Below are positions 43,162 to 53,420 of a stretch of DNA of 64,000 bases, in pieces. Position 1 is the first letter of the stretch, and each line of letters begins with the position of its first letter. The position numbers were made by a program, and so were the translations under genes. The notes beneath the pieces are model-generated. The model was given only the letters and a program-made list of their open reading frames with translations. It was not told the origin of the DNA and did not search any database. This DNA is from Actinomycetota bacterium (GTDB lineage: Bacteria > Actinomycetota > Actinomycetes > Streptosporangiales > Streptosporangiaceae), in contig DAHVAR010000197.1 of the NCBI GenBank assembly GCA_027314515.1, positions 1-64,000 on the forward strand, written 5' to 3'.

Positions 43162-43953
43162 ATGGACCGGGAGACCGGGCCCGAGCCGACTCCGCCTGGG
43201 CCAGCCGCCCCGGCCGAGGGACCACCGGATTACCCTGTTCCCGCGCGCGCCCTCATGGCCGGGCTTGCCGCCGATCCGCGGTTGCCCTACTGGATCCGCC
43301 GGGCCGTGATCTCAGTAGTCGTCTTCCTGCCAGTGTGGTTCTGGCAGGGATGGCGGCTTGGCGTGACGTTCGCCGCGATCGCGGCGATCGTCGATACGAT
43401 CTACCAGTCCAGGACCATGTCGCTGATCCCGGCGGCGGTGCGGGTCTCATCCGCCCAGCGGCGCACGAGACGGCGGCTCTACCTGGCCAGGGTCTCCGGC
43501 TACCTGGCGCTGCACGCGCGCACTATTCCCGGCACCGACTCCGTCATCGACCACCTGGTCATCGGGCCGGGCGGGGTCTATGCGCTTGACGCGGAGCGGT
43601 GGGACCGCCGCTTGCCGGTCCGCACCGTCGCCAGCGACTCGGCCGCCGGACCCGTCCTGTATCACGGCCCGTTCAGCCAGAAGGACCGCCTCGCGCACGC
43701 CCGCTGGGAAGCCGACCAGGCCGCCCGGCTGCTGGCCGCAGAGCTTGGCCGTCAGATCACGGTCCGCCCGGCCATGGTCATCTACGGCCCGATGGTGCCG
43801 TGGACGGTAGCTACCCTGCGCGGCGTCGACGTCTTCGCTGGCCACTCGGTACGCCGCTACTTCCGCAGCCGGAAACGGGCAACAGCGACCGGCCCGCTTA
43901 GCTGGGAAGAGGCAGGAGAGATCTTCGCCGCCGCTCAGCGCGCCCTGCAGTAA
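43162..43953 (+). CDS. NERD (nuclease-related domain) membrane protein
   Basis: The 263-residue protein has a proline-rich start, two membrane helices (about residues 48-85), and a NERD domain with ARTIPGTDSVIDHLVIGPGG and VYALDAERWDRRLPVR. NERD domains are related to restriction-endonuclease folds and may act on nucleic acids; in actinomycetes this membrane form is widespread and uncharacterised. It is divergent from the amidase gene with a 132-bp gap. Confidence 0.8.
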   Translation: MDRETGPEPTPPGPAAPAEGPPDYPVPARALMAGLAADPRLPYWIRRAVISVVVFLPVWFWQGWRLGVTFAAIAAIVDTIYQSRTMSLIPAAVRVSSAQRRTRRRLYLARVSGYLALHARTIPGTDSVIDHLVIGPGGVYALDAERWDRRLPVRTVASDSAAGPVLYHGPFSQKDRLAHARWEADQAARLLAAELGRQITVRPAMVIYGPMVPWTVATLRGVDVFAGHSVRRYFRSRKRATATGPLSWEEAGEIFAAAQRALQ

Positions 43954-43983
43954 GCCGCGCTGGCGTTAGCCGCGCTGGCGTTA
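43954..43983. repeat. 15-bp perfect tandem duplication after the NERD stop codon
   Basis: GCCGCGCTGGCGTTA occurs at 43954-43968 and again at 43969-43983, immediately after the TAA stop of the NERD gene. Confidence 0.8.
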
Positions 43984-44086
43984 GCCGGACCAGCGCCATC
44001 GGCCGGCCCGGCCTCCGCCGCGAGATCAGCCGGCCTGTCGGGCTACCCTGTGTCATCCCCGACACGGTAAAGGACTGACTCCCGAA

Positions 44087-44959
44087 GTGGCCGATCTGCG
44101 CAACTGGGTGGCCGGCGCGCGACCGCGGACCCTGCCCGCCGCGATCGTGCCAGTCGTGGTTGGGTCGGGCGTCGCCTTCGGCTACGGCAAGTTCTCGCTC
44201 TGGCGGGCCGCGCTGGCCCTGCTGGTGGCCCTGACCTTGCAAGTAGGCGTCAACTATGCCAATGACTACAGCGACGGCGTCCGCGGCACCGACCAGGTGC
44301 GCGTCGGCCCGGTGCGGCTGGTCGGCTCTGGCCTGGCCCGGCCAAGGCACGTGCTAGCAGCCGCGATAGCGTGCTTCGCGCTCGCCTGCGCGGCCGGCCT
44401 GGTGCTGGCAGCGGCCAGCTCGTGGTGGCTCCTGCTGGTCGGCGCGGCAGCGGTGGCGGCCGCGTGGTTCTACACCGGCGGCAGCCGTCCCTACGGATAC
44501 CGCGCGCTCGGCGAGGTGTCAGTATTCGTGTTCTTCGGGCTCGCCGCGGTAGCAGGCACGGCATACGTTCAGATGCGATCGTTGAGCTGGCTGCCCTGGG
44601 CCGCCGCGACTGCTATCGGCTTGCTCGCCTGTGCGCTGCTGGTGATCAACAACTTGCGGGATATCCCCACCGACATCGCAACGGGCAAGCGCACCCTCGC
44701 CGTCATCCTCGGTGACCAGCGAACCAGGGTGCTGTACACCGGCTGCATCCTGGCACCGTTCTGTGTCGCGCTGGTGCTGGCGCCCGCCCGCCCGCTGAGC
44801 CTGCTGGCGCTGGCCGCGCTGCCGCTTGCATCCGCGCCGGTCCGGCAGGTCCGGGACGGCGCCACCGGGCGCGGCCTCATCGTCGCACTCGGCCAGACCG
44901 GACGGCTCGAACTCGCCTACGGCCTGCTGCTCACGCTCGGCCTCGCGATCAGGCTCTGA
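44087..44959 (+). CDS. menA: 1,4-dihydroxy-2-naphthoate polyprenyltransferase
   Basis: The 290-residue UbiA-family membrane enzyme starts LRNWVAGARPRTLPAAIVPV, has the first aspartate motif NYANDYSDGVRGTD and the second NNLRDIPTDIATGKRTLAV, and eight or nine membrane helices. It attaches the polyprenyl chain to dihydroxynaphthoate in menaquinone synthesis. GTG 44087 is the start. It stands apart from other men genes in this window. Near-repeats of GGCTCTGACCGGGC follow the stop codon. Confidence 0.95.
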   Translation: MADLRNWVAGARPRTLPAAIVPVVVGSGVAFGYGKFSLWRAALALLVALTLQVGVNYANDYSDGVRGTDQVRVGPVRLVGSGLARPRHVLAAAIACFALACAAGLVLAAASSWWLLLVGAAAVAAAWFYTGGSRPYGYRALGEVSVFVFFGLAAVAGTAYVQMRSLSWLPWAAATAIGLLACALLVINNLRDIPTDIATGKRTLAVILGDQRTRVLYTGCILAPFCVALVLAPARPLSLLALAALPLASAPVRQVRDGATGRGLIVALGQTGRLELAYGLLLTLGLAIRL

Positions 44960-44985
44960 CCGGGCAGGCTCTGACCGGGCGAGTT

Positions 44986-46263
44986 CTAACCGGCCGGATT
45001 CGCCGATCCGTTGGCTGCGCCACTGTCCTGACTGCCTGCGGCGTCCAGCGGCTGGAGCCCGCCCAGCGCCTCCGCCCCGGCGGCAAGCCCGTCGTCCTGC
45101 GCGGCGCTCGGCCCGGCGCCGTGCCCGGCAGTCGGCCCGGCAGTCGGCCCGGCGCCTTGTGCAGTGGCCAGCACCGCTTCGACCGCCGGAACCTGAGCCA
45201 GCACGGCTGCCGCTGGCGCTGCCCCCGGCAGGTCGGGCGAGGACTGCGCCGGAGCGCCGACCGCCGATATCGCTCCGGCGACCGCGGCCGCTGTGACGGC
45301 TGGCTGTGAACTAGCCCGTTCCCGCACGGAAGGAGCTGACGGTGCCGCGCCGGGCTGGCCTTCGGTCTCCGGTGCTTGGTCAGCGGATCCCTGGCTGCCG
45401 CTGAAGGCGGCACTCACCGCCTTCAGCGCGCTGGTCAGCTCGCTCGGCACCATCCAGATGGTGTTGCCGGGGCCCTGCGCGATCTGCGGCAGCGTCTGCA
45501 GGTACTGGTAGGCAAGCAGCTTGGGATCCGGGTCGTTGTCGTGGATCGACTGGAATACCGACGTGATCGCCTGCGCCTGGCCCTCGGCCCTGAGTATGGA
45601 GCTCTGCTTCTCCCCCTCGGCGCGGAGGATATTGCCCTGCTTCTCCCCCTCGGCGGTGAGGATCTGCGACTGCCGCACGCCCTCGGCGTGCAGGATCGCG
45701 GCCCGCTTCTCCCGCTCGGCCCGCATCTGCTTCTCCATCGCGTCCTTGACGGTCTGCGGCGGGTCGATGGCCCGGATCTCCACCCTGGTCACCCGGATGC
45801 CCCACTTGCCGGACGCGTCGTCAAGCACGCCGCGCAGCATCGTGTTGATCTTGTCACGGGAGGTCAGCGTCTGCTCCAGGTCCATCGAGCCGATCACGCT
45901 GCGCAGCATCGTTGCGGTGAGCTGCTCGATCGCCTGGATGTAGTTGACGATCTCGTAGTCGGCCGCGCGGGGATCGGTGACCTGGAAGAACAGGACGGTG
46001 TCGATTGTCACCACGAGGTTGTCCTCGGTGATGACGCGCTGGCCGGTAAACGAGACCACCTGCTCGCGCAAGTCGATCAGCGGCTTGACCCGGTCGATGA
46101 ACGGGATCACCACGTTCATGCCAGGCTCTAGCGTCTTGCGGTACCGGCCGAGCCGCTCCACGTTGCGCGCCCGCGCCTGCGGGACGATGCGCACCGACCG
46201 GATCGTCACCAGAGCCACGAGCACGACGATGACGGCAGCGACGATCGCAGCGATGTCACCCAT
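44986..46263 (-). CDS. SPFH/band-7 membrane protein (stomatin/paraslipin type)
   Basis: The 425-residue protein has an N-terminal membrane helix (AIVAAVIVVLVALVTI), an SPFH domain (RNVERLGRYRKTLEPGMNVV, LREQVVSFTGQRVITEDNLV, LRSVIGSMDLEQTLTSRDKI) and a helix of repeated EGEKQ/AEG units, as in QmcA-like proteins. The last 125 residues are alanine/proline-rich and disordered. It assembles membrane cages or scaffolds. The NfeD gene 3 bases upstream completes the standard STOPP/NfeD pair. Confidence 0.95.
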   Translation of the reverse strand: MGDIAAIVAAVIVVLVALVTIRSVRIVPQARARNVERLGRYRKTLEPGMNVVIPFIDRVKPLIDLREQVVSFTGQRVITEDNLVVTIDTVLFFQVTDPRAADYEIVNYIQAIEQLTATMLRSVIGSMDLEQTLTSRDKINTMLRGVLDDASGKWGIRVTRVEIRAIDPPQTVKDAMEKQMRAEREKRAAILHAEGVRQSQILTAEGEKQGNILRAEGEKQSSILRAEGQAQAITSVFQSIHDNDPDPKLLAYQYLQTLPQIAQGPGNTIWMVPSELTSALKAVSAAFSGSQGSADQAPETEGQPGAAPSAPSVRERASSQPAVTAAAVAGAISAVGAPAQSSPDLPGAAPAAAVLAQVPAVEAVLATAQGAGPTAGPTAGHGAGPSAAQDDGLAAGAEALGGLQPLDAAGSQDSGAANGSANPAG

Positions 46264-46266
46264 TGC

Positions 46267-46698
46267 CTACTCCCGGGGATATACCAGGGCGGTCGCGCCC
46301 TCGATATGCATGACGTCCACGGTCTGGCCGACCGGGATGATCTGGGTCTCGTCGTACGAGCGTGCCGACCACACCTCGCCGCCGATCCGCACCCGGCCGC
46401 CGTGCGGGCCGACTTCCTCCAGCACGATTGCCGGGCGGCCGACGAGAGCGGCGGTGCCGGTGCGCAGCATGGGGGGCTGCCGGATGTGCCGCAAGGCGAA
46501 CGGCCGGGCGACGCCGAGGCCGACCCCGGAGGCAAGCACGAATGCCCCGAACTGGATGGCGGCCGGCGCGCCGAGGAAGCCGGCCCCCGCCGCGATCAGC
46601 GCGGCGACTCCCACCAGCCCGAACGCGAGCGTCGTGGTCATGACCTCGACTGTGCCGAGCACAGCCGCGATGATCAGCCAGATGCCCCAGGTGCTCAT
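46267..46698 (-). CDS. NfeD-family membrane protein
   Basis: The 143-residue protein has two or three membrane helices (IWLIIAAVLGTVEVMTTTLA, GVAALIAAGAGFLGAPAAIQ, FGAFVLASGVGLGVA) and an OB-fold tail (GTAALVGRPAIVLEEVGPHG ... GQTVDVMHIEGATALVYPRE). It is the partner of the SPFH protein encoded directly downstream. Confidence 0.93.
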   Translation of the reverse strand: MSTWGIWLIIAAVLGTVEVMTTTLAFGLVGVAALIAAGAGFLGAPAAIQFGAFVLASGVGLGVARPFALRHIRQPPMLRTGTAALVGRPAIVLEEVGPHGGRVRIGGEVWSARSYDETQIIPVGQTVDVMHIEGATALVYPRE

Positions 46699-46812
46699 CG
46701 CGGGGTACTCATCGCGGCGCTCCGAAACCGAAGTACGTTTCCGCTATGACAGTAGACCTGTCCGGCCCCGAGCGCATCTCGGGCCATTGGCGGCTGGCTG
46801 GCCGGCCAATCG

Positions 46813-47256
46813 TCAGCCGCCAGCGGCGCGACCGTTCGACCGTTCCTGGGCGTCCATGACGGCGGCTCCTGGGCGTCCATGACGGCGGCGATCCGCTTGG
46901 CCGCGGCGACCAGTTCCTCGTGCCCAGCGGTACAGATGCGCGCGCGCCACGCCGCCGAGAGCCAGAGCGGCCCGTTCCATCCGGCCTGCTACCCGGCCGA
47001 AGTCGGCGGCCTGGTTGTCCGGCATCTCTGCGAAAGAATCGAAATGCTCGCGGCTGGCCAGCCAGACCGTGCCCGGCAGGCTGCACGACACCGGCGCGTG
47101 CAGCGTCCATAGCTCGTCGTGCCATAGCGCCTCGGTGGCAGCGCCGCCACAGATCCCGCAGGGCTCCCCGTCCGGTTCGCCCCGCCGCGGCGGCTCCGGT
47201 ATGACCCGCTCCCGCGCTGCCCTCGGCACGAGCGGCTCCTGGTACGGCATGCTCAT
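46813..47256 (-). pseudogene. HIT-like protein with internal deletion removing the histidine triad
   Basis: The N-terminal part (GEPCGICGGAATEALWHDEL, SLPGTVWLASREHFDSFAEM, GGVARAHLYRW) matches an actinobacterial HIT-like family in which HLYRW is followed by a histidine-triad strand. That strand is missing. Instead, in another frame, EELVAAAKRIAAVMDAQE (about 46920-46865) gives a typical C-terminal helix, so roughly 50-60 codons seem deleted with a frameshift. A 23-bp tandem duplication further on returns the first frame to VMDAQERSNGRAAGG before the stop. The family is recalled, not searched. Confidence 0.65.
46844..46889. repeat. 23-bp perfect tandem duplication inside the HIT-like remnant
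   Basis: TCCTGGGCGTCCATGACGGC plus GGC occurs at 46844-46866 and 46867-46889. Because 23 is not a multiple of three, the duplication changes the reading frame of the remnant. Confidence 0.88.
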
Positions 47257-47432
47257 CGTGAGAGCTCCCTTGCATTGCCGGGCCGTCACTGACACCGACG
47301 CTATGACCCACAGTGCCGCTGCCCAAGGTCCCTGCCTGCCATCCGGTGTCGCGCTTACGACAAAGCTGACCCACTTCCCACACCGCTGCGGAAACCGCGA
47401 TCATTGGCTTACCCAGCACCAGGAGGCCAGCC

Positions 47433-49085
47433 ATGTCCGTAGCCCGCCAGTTGTCCTATAGCCACGGCGCATCGGCTGTGCCGCTGCTCGGCGAGACCAT
47501 CGGCGCCAACTTGCGCCGGATAGCGGCCACATACCCGGCCAGCGAGGCCATGGTGGACGTGCCGACCGGCCGGCGGTGGACCTACTCGCAACTGGACGCC
47601 GATACCGACGTCCTCGCCGCCGGGCTGCTCGCGCTCGGCATCGCCAAGGGTGACCGCGTCGGCATCTGGGCACCGAACTGCGCCGAGTGGGTGCTGCTCC
47701 AGTACGCGACCGCGAAGGTCGGCGCGATCCTGGTCAACATCAACCCCGCCTACCGCAGTCATGAGCTGGCGTATGTGCTCCGCCAGTCCGGGGTCAGGCT
47801 GCTGGTCAGCGCCGAGAGCTTCAAGGCCAGTGACTACCGGGCCATGATCGACGAGGTCCGGTCCGGCCTGACCGCGCTGGAGCGAGTGACTTACCTCGGC
47901 AGCGCGGAGTGGGACGAGCTAATGGACGCCGACGCTGACGCTAACCGGGAGGCCCTGGACGCGCGGTCCGCCATGCTGGCGTTCGACGACCCGATCAACA
48001 TCCAGTACACCAGCGGGACCACCGGATTCCCGAAGGGTGCCACGCTGTCGCACCACAACATCCTGAACAACGCCTATTTCGTCGGCGCCGGCTGCCGCTA
48101 CACCCGCGCCGACCGGGTCTGCGTGCCGGTGCCGTTCTACCACTGCTTCGGCATGGTGATGGGAAACCTGGGCAGCACCACGCACGGCGCTTGCATCGTT
48201 ATCCCGGCACCGGGATTCGACCCGGCGGCCACCCTGGCCGCGGTGCAGGCGGAGAAATGCACCTCGCTGTACGGCGTCCCGACCATGTTCATCGCGGAAC
48301 TGGCGCTGCCCGACTTCGCCAGCTACGACCTGTCCAGCCTGCGCACCGGGATCATGGCCGGTTCGCCTTGCCCGGTCGAGGTGATGAAGCGCGTCATGTC
48401 CGAGATGCACATGACCGAGGTGACGATCTGCTACGGGATGACTGAGACGTCACCGGTCTCCACCCAGACCTCCGCCGATGACGAGACCGACCGGCGGGTG
48501 TCCACCGTCGGCAGGGTTCATCCGCACCTCGAGGTCAAGGTGATCGACCCGGAGACCGGTGTGGTAGAGCCGCGCGGCAGCCACGGCGAACTGTGCACCC
48601 GCGGCTACTCGGTAATGCTCGGCTACTGGGACGACCCGGAACGGACGGCCGAGGCCATCGACAACGGGCGCTGGATGCACACCGGGGACCTGGCGGTGAT
48701 GGACGACGCTGGATACCTGAACATCGTCGGCCGGATCAAGGACATGGTGATCCGCGGCGGCGAGAACGTCTACCCGCGCGAAGTCGAGGAATTTTTGTAC
48801 ACCCACCCGTCGATCGAGGACGTGCAAGTCGTGGGCGTGCCGGATGTGAAGTACGGGGAGGAACTGTGTGCCTGGGTCACGCTGCGCCCTGGGTGCGAGC
48901 TGACCGCGGAACAGGTGCGCGAGTTCTGTGCCGGGAAGATCGCGCACTACAAGATCCCGCGCTACGTCCGGGTCACCGACCAATTCCCGATGACGGTCAC
49001 CGGCAAGGTGCAGAAGTTCAAGATGCGCGAGACGTCGATAGCGGAACTCGGCCTGGAGGCGGCGGGCCAGGTCCAGACCGCCTGA
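47433..49085 (+). CDS. AMP-dependent acyl-CoA synthetase (fatty-acid-CoA ligase)
   Basis: The 550-residue ANL-family enzyme has the P-loop [13 protein letters not shown], the A5 motif [13 protein letters not shown]7 [21 protein letters not shown]8 [20 protein letters not shown] and the catalytic lysine in [13 protein letters not shown]. It activates a carboxylic acid, probably a medium- or long-chain fatty acid, as CoA thioester. ATG 47433 has AGGAGG upstream. It stands alone between the HIT remnant and the GDPD gene. Confidence 0.95.
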   Translation: MSVARQLSYSHGASAVPLLGETIGANLRRIAATYPASEAMVDVPTGRRWTYSQLDADTDVLAAGLLALGIAKGDRVGIWAPNCAEWVLLQYATAKVGAILVNINPAYRSHELAYVLRQSGVRLLVSAESFKASDYRAMIDEVRSGLTALERVTYLGSAEWDELMDADADANREALDARSAMLAFDDPINIQYTSGTTGFPKGATLSHHNILNNAYFVGAGCRYTRADRVCVPVPFYHCFGMVMGNLGSTTHGACIVIPAPGFDPAATLAAVQAEKCTSLYGVPTMFIAELALPDFASYDLSSLRTGIMAGSPCPVEVMKRVMSEMHMTEVTICYGMTETSPVSTQTSADDETDRRVSTVGRVHPHLEVKVIDPETGVVEPRGSHGELCTRGYSVMLGYWDDPERTAEAIDNGRWMHTGDLAVMDDAGYLNIVGRIKDMVIRGGENVYPREVEEFLYTHPSIEDVQVVGVPDVKYGEELCAWVTLRPGCELTAEQVREFCAGKIAHYKIPRYVRVTDQFPMTVTGKVQKFKMRETSIAELGLEAAGQVQTA

Positions 49086-49141
49086 CGGCAGTGCGCTGAC
49101 TCGGCACGTAGCTCAGGGGCACAGGCGTAGCCCGGCGCATT

Positions 49142-49242
49142 TCATGGAATCGGTAACCACAGATCGGGACATAGCGGGCGGTGAAACAGGCTGGTTCCAT
49201 GAACGGTGGTTCGGATTCCATGAACGGTGGTTCGGATTCCAT
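49142..49242. repeat. Repeats with inverted CATGGAATC/GATTCCATG motifs between convergent genes
   Basis: A 21-bp unit GAACGGTGGTTCGGATTCCAT occurs at 49201-49221 and 49222-49242 with a degenerate third start. CATGGAATC at 49143-49151 is the inverse of GATTCCATG in the units, so hairpins can form with either copy. It lies between the convergent acyl-CoA ligase and GDPD genes and may terminate transcription. Confidence 0.65.
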
Positions 49243-49290
49243 GAAACGTTCGGGCCCTATGGCACGCCGCGGGGGAGGCTCCTGGCCGTG

Positions 49291-50076
49291 TCAGCGCAGG
49301 CCGGCCAGTGCGGCCTGGGTACCGGGTATGTCGTCCACGCACACCGCGTCGACGCCGGCCAGCGCCAGCGCCAGCGCCAGCGCCAGCGCCAGCGCCAGCG
49401 CCAGCGCCAGCGCCAGCGCCAGCGCCTCGGCCGGGCCTGGCGACCAGGCCACCACCTCTAGCCTGGCACGATGCGCGAACTCGACGACTCGCTCGGGCTC
49501 GCTCCGCAGGCTGTCGATGTGCGGGCAGACTGCGTCCATCCCCAGGTTGGCGGCAGCGGAGATAGCCGGGCTGGCGGCAAATCTCACCTCGGTGATCAGG
49601 CCGAGCGCCACCTCCCCGTCGCCTGCCGCCCGGTCTTTCAGGTAGGCCACCACCGATGGATCGAATGAGGAGACGAGCAAGCGCCGCGTTCCCCGGTAGC
49701 GCCGCACGAGGCTGGCCGCCAGCGCATGCGTTCGCCGGTGCTCGGGCGCGGTCGCGTCCTCGATCACGGTCTTGACGTCTATGTCGACGCCGATGCTCGC
49801 GGGGAGCACCGAGAGCACGTCGTCCAGCAGCGCGATCCCCTCGGCCGCCAGTTCGCCGGCGGTGCGCGCCTGGATAAGGTGACCGTCCGGCGTGACCGGA
49901 TCGTGCCACAGCATCAGCTCGCCGTCGCTGCTGCGCCGAACGTCCAGCTCAACCCACGGCACGCCGCTGACCGCGGCGGCAAGAAACGCTTCCAGCGAGT
50001 TCTCCTGGTAGCCGGCCGCCTGGCCCGCACCGAAGCCGCGGTGGCCGACAATCGACGGCCTGTAATCGAAGATCAA
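49291..50076 (-). CDS. Glycerophosphodiester phosphodiesterase with (LA)n insert
   Basis: The TIM-barrel GDPD has SIVGHRGFGAG, QENSLEAFLAA, VELDVRRSSDGELMLWHDP and the later IGVDIDVK. A TTG start at 50076 with GAGGAG 6 bases upstream gives 261 residues; the frame further upstream is not similar. Near the C-terminus, between VVAWSPGPAEA and GVDAVCVDD, eleven copies of a hexanucleotide encode a run of alternating leucine and alanine not found in the family. The enzyme hydrolyses glycerophosphodiesters to glycerol-3-phosphate. Confidence 0.92.
   Translation of the reverse strand: MIFDYRPSIVGHRGFGAGQAAGYQENSLEAFLAAAVSGVPWVELDVRRSSDGELMLWHDPVTPDGHLIQARTAGELAAEGIALLDDVLSVLPASIGVDIDVKTVIEDATAPEHRRTHALAASLVRRYRGTRRLLVSSFDPSVVAYLKDRAAGDGEVALGLITEVRFAASPAISAAANLGMDAVCPHIDSLRSEPERVVEFAHRARLEVVAWSPGPAEALALALALALALALALALALALAGVDAVCVDDIPGTQAALAGLR
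49359..49424. repeat. Hexanucleotide microsatellite (CCAGCG)11
   Basis: Eleven uninterrupted copies of CCAGCG (CTGGCG on the coding strand) lie in frame in the GDPD gene. Each unit adds Leu-Ala, so slippage changes protein length without frameshift. Confidence 0.95.
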
Positions 50077-50221
50077 GCGCGCTCCTCGGGGTCCGGCAAT
50101 GGCACCGGGCACCAGCCGCACACGACCGGGCCGGTCAGCCAGCCGCAATCACGGTGCGTAGGGTATCTGGGGTTAGGACTGGTCAGGGGCCGGTTAAATT
50201 ATCCGATGCGAGGTGGGCCAG

Positions 50222-50569
50222 ATGGACCAGAGCGTGGCGCGCGAGCGGCTGACCGCCGAGCGTGCCGAAGTGGCGCGTCTGCTCAGGGACGCCGTCTCGG
50301 CCGGCCAGCAGGACCGTGAGACGGAGGTCGGCGAGACCGGCGACTACGCCGACTCCGCCCAGCCGCTGACCGCGCAGGGCATTGACGACGCGATCGCCGA
50401 GGGCTTCCGGGCCAGGATCGCCGCGATCGACCGGGCCCTCCAGCGACTCGACAACGGCAGCTACGGCAGGTCAGTTCTCAGTGGCGATCCGATCCCGGAT
50501 GAGCGCCTGGACGCCGATCCAGCTGCCGAGCTCACCATCGAGGAAGCCCGGGCAAGGTCACAGGGCTAG
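50222..50569 (+). CDS. TraR/DksA-family protein lacking zinc-finger cysteines
   Basis: The 115-residue protein begins MDQSVARERLTAERAEVARL (ATG 50222, GAGG upstream), forms a coiled coil and ends with RLDNGSYGRSVLSGDPIPDERL, the DksA C-terminal signature in which the zinc-binding cysteines are serine, and DADPAAELTIEEARA. A cysteine-free subgroup is known in actinomycetes. DksA-like proteins bind RNA polymerase secondary channel; whether this subgroup does is unknown. Confidence 0.85.
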   Translation: MDQSVARERLTAERAEVARLLRDAVSAGQQDRETEVGETGDYADSAQPLTAQGIDDAIAEGFRARIAAIDRALQRLDNGSYGRSVLSGDPIPDERLDADPAAELTIEEARARSQG

Positions 50570-50630
50570 CCCGGCATGCCACCGCGGGCGAGCGCGGCAA
50601 GAACGATCGAGTCGCCAGTACCGGCCAGCC

Positions 50631-50837
50631 TCAGCACTCGCGCTCGTGGCCGGGGACTTGCCCGAACGAGTACTCGGCACGAGCCTGTGCGCGGATGGCG
50701 CCCGCTTTCCTGGCCTCGACGACGATCCGGTCCGCCTCCCTGGCGGCATCGGCAATTGCCTGATCCGCTGTCTGCTGCGCCAAGGCCAGCACTTGCGCCG
50801 CCGTATCCAGGGCCTCCGCCGGCCAGCTGCCGGGCAT
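50631..50837 (-). CDS. Short coiled-coil protein (DivIVA-tail-like), possibly a remnant
   Basis: The 68-residue frame contains AAQVLALAQQTADQAIADAA and READRIVVEARKAG, the kind of heptad repeat found in the C-terminal coiled coils of actinobacterial DivIVA/SepIVA-like proteins. ATG 50837 has AGGGGA upstream. It may be a real small protein or the end of a decayed larger gene; the DivIVA membrane-binding N-terminal domain is absent. Confidence 0.5.
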   Translation of the reverse strand: MPGSWPAEALDTAAQVLALAQQTADQAIADAAREADRIVVEARKAGAIRAQARAEYSFGQVPGHEREC

Positions 50838-50882
50838 CCTGTCCCCTGAAGACTCCCATGTGAAGTATTGTGCGCCGGGCCC

Positions 50883-51320
50883 TCAGCCGCGAGCTACCTC
50901 AAGCTCAATGGCCGTGCCGGCGAGCGCCTTGCTGACCGGGCATGTTGCCTTCGCGTCGGCGGCGATTCTGGCGAAGTCCTCCGGGCTGACCCCGTGCGCC
51001 GAGCCGTTCACCGTCAGCTTGATGCCGCTTATCCGGAACCCGCCCGCCGGATCCGGGCTGAGCGTCACGTCCGCGGTCACGTCCAGTGACTGATCACTGC
51101 CGCCCGCCGCCCCGAGCATCGCCGAGAACTGCATGGCAAAGCACCCCGCGTGCGCTCCCGCGATGAGTTCCTCCGGGCTCGTGGTCCCGCCCGCGTCGTC
51201 GGCGGCTCGCTTAGGGAAATTGATCTCATAGCTGCCGAGTCCGGAACTGACGAGAGTCACTGTCCCAGTGCCGTCCTCCAGTCCGCCGGTCCACGTCGTG
51301 TGCGCCCGTCGAGTGGGCAT
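50883..51320 (-). CDS. OsmC/Ohr-family peroxidase
   Basis: The 145-residue protein has the two OsmC cysteines, in GAHAGCFAMQFSAML and DAKATCPVSKALAGT, and the catalytic arginine/glutamate region SPEELIAGAH. It reduces organic or inorganic hydroperoxides. ATG 51320 is the start. It is monocistronic; the next 250 bases to dapB show nothing recognisable. Confidence 0.93.
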   Translation of the reverse strand: MPTRRAHTTWTGGLEDGTGTVTLVSSGLGSYEINFPKRAADDAGGTTSPEELIAGAHAGCFAMQFSAMLGAAGGSDQSLDVTADVTLSPDPAGGFRISGIKLTVNGSAHGVSPEDFARIAADAKATCPVSKALAGTAIELEVARG

Positions 51321-51568
51321 CGCAATTCTCCTTCGGCTCGGGCTGCCAGATCTGCTGCCCGGCGCACCGAGTCGCGTCCGAAGGCTCCACAGATCGGCTC
51401 TCAGTCAGGGCTGGCCAGCCCAGCCCGGCTTGACACGCTACTCTCCGGGCGGCTTGCGCGCCTCGATGAGGAAGCGCCGCAAGCGGCAGACGGAGGCACC
51501 GTTCGCCTTAGCACCTCGCCGCCGCGAACCGGCAACCCAGTTGGGTCCGGTCCGGACAGGAGCCGGCG

Positions 51569-53251
<1,683 letters not shown>

Positions 53252-53276
53252 CCGGGCACAGCTGCGACAGCTCGCG

Positions 53277-53346
53277 ACACCCTGTTGGTTTCCCGGCTTC
53301 TGCCGCCCGGAATGAGTGGTTTGTGCCCGGCAAACCAGCAGGGTGT
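53277..53346. repeat. 70-bp palindromic element, copy B
   Basis: Outer arms 53277-53291 and 53332-53346 form a 15-bp stem with one G-T pair. An inner GGTTTG (53318-53323) faces CAAACC (53331-53336). It is the same length as the copy at 12957-13026 and 54 of 70 bases agree. Relative to copy A, the T-A pair at position 3/68 is A-T and the C-G pair at 10/61 is T-A, so pairing is kept while bases change. Confidence 0.78.
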
Positions 53347-53420
53347 GAGTAGCCGCGACGGTACATGGACCCGGCAGGGCGAACGGATCAGTCCCGGCGG
53401 GCTGGCACGATGGACAGACC

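Noticed and set aside
49359-49424. CRISPR-like array
   Set aside because: It is a 6-bp microsatellite without spacers and lies inside a GDPD coding frame.
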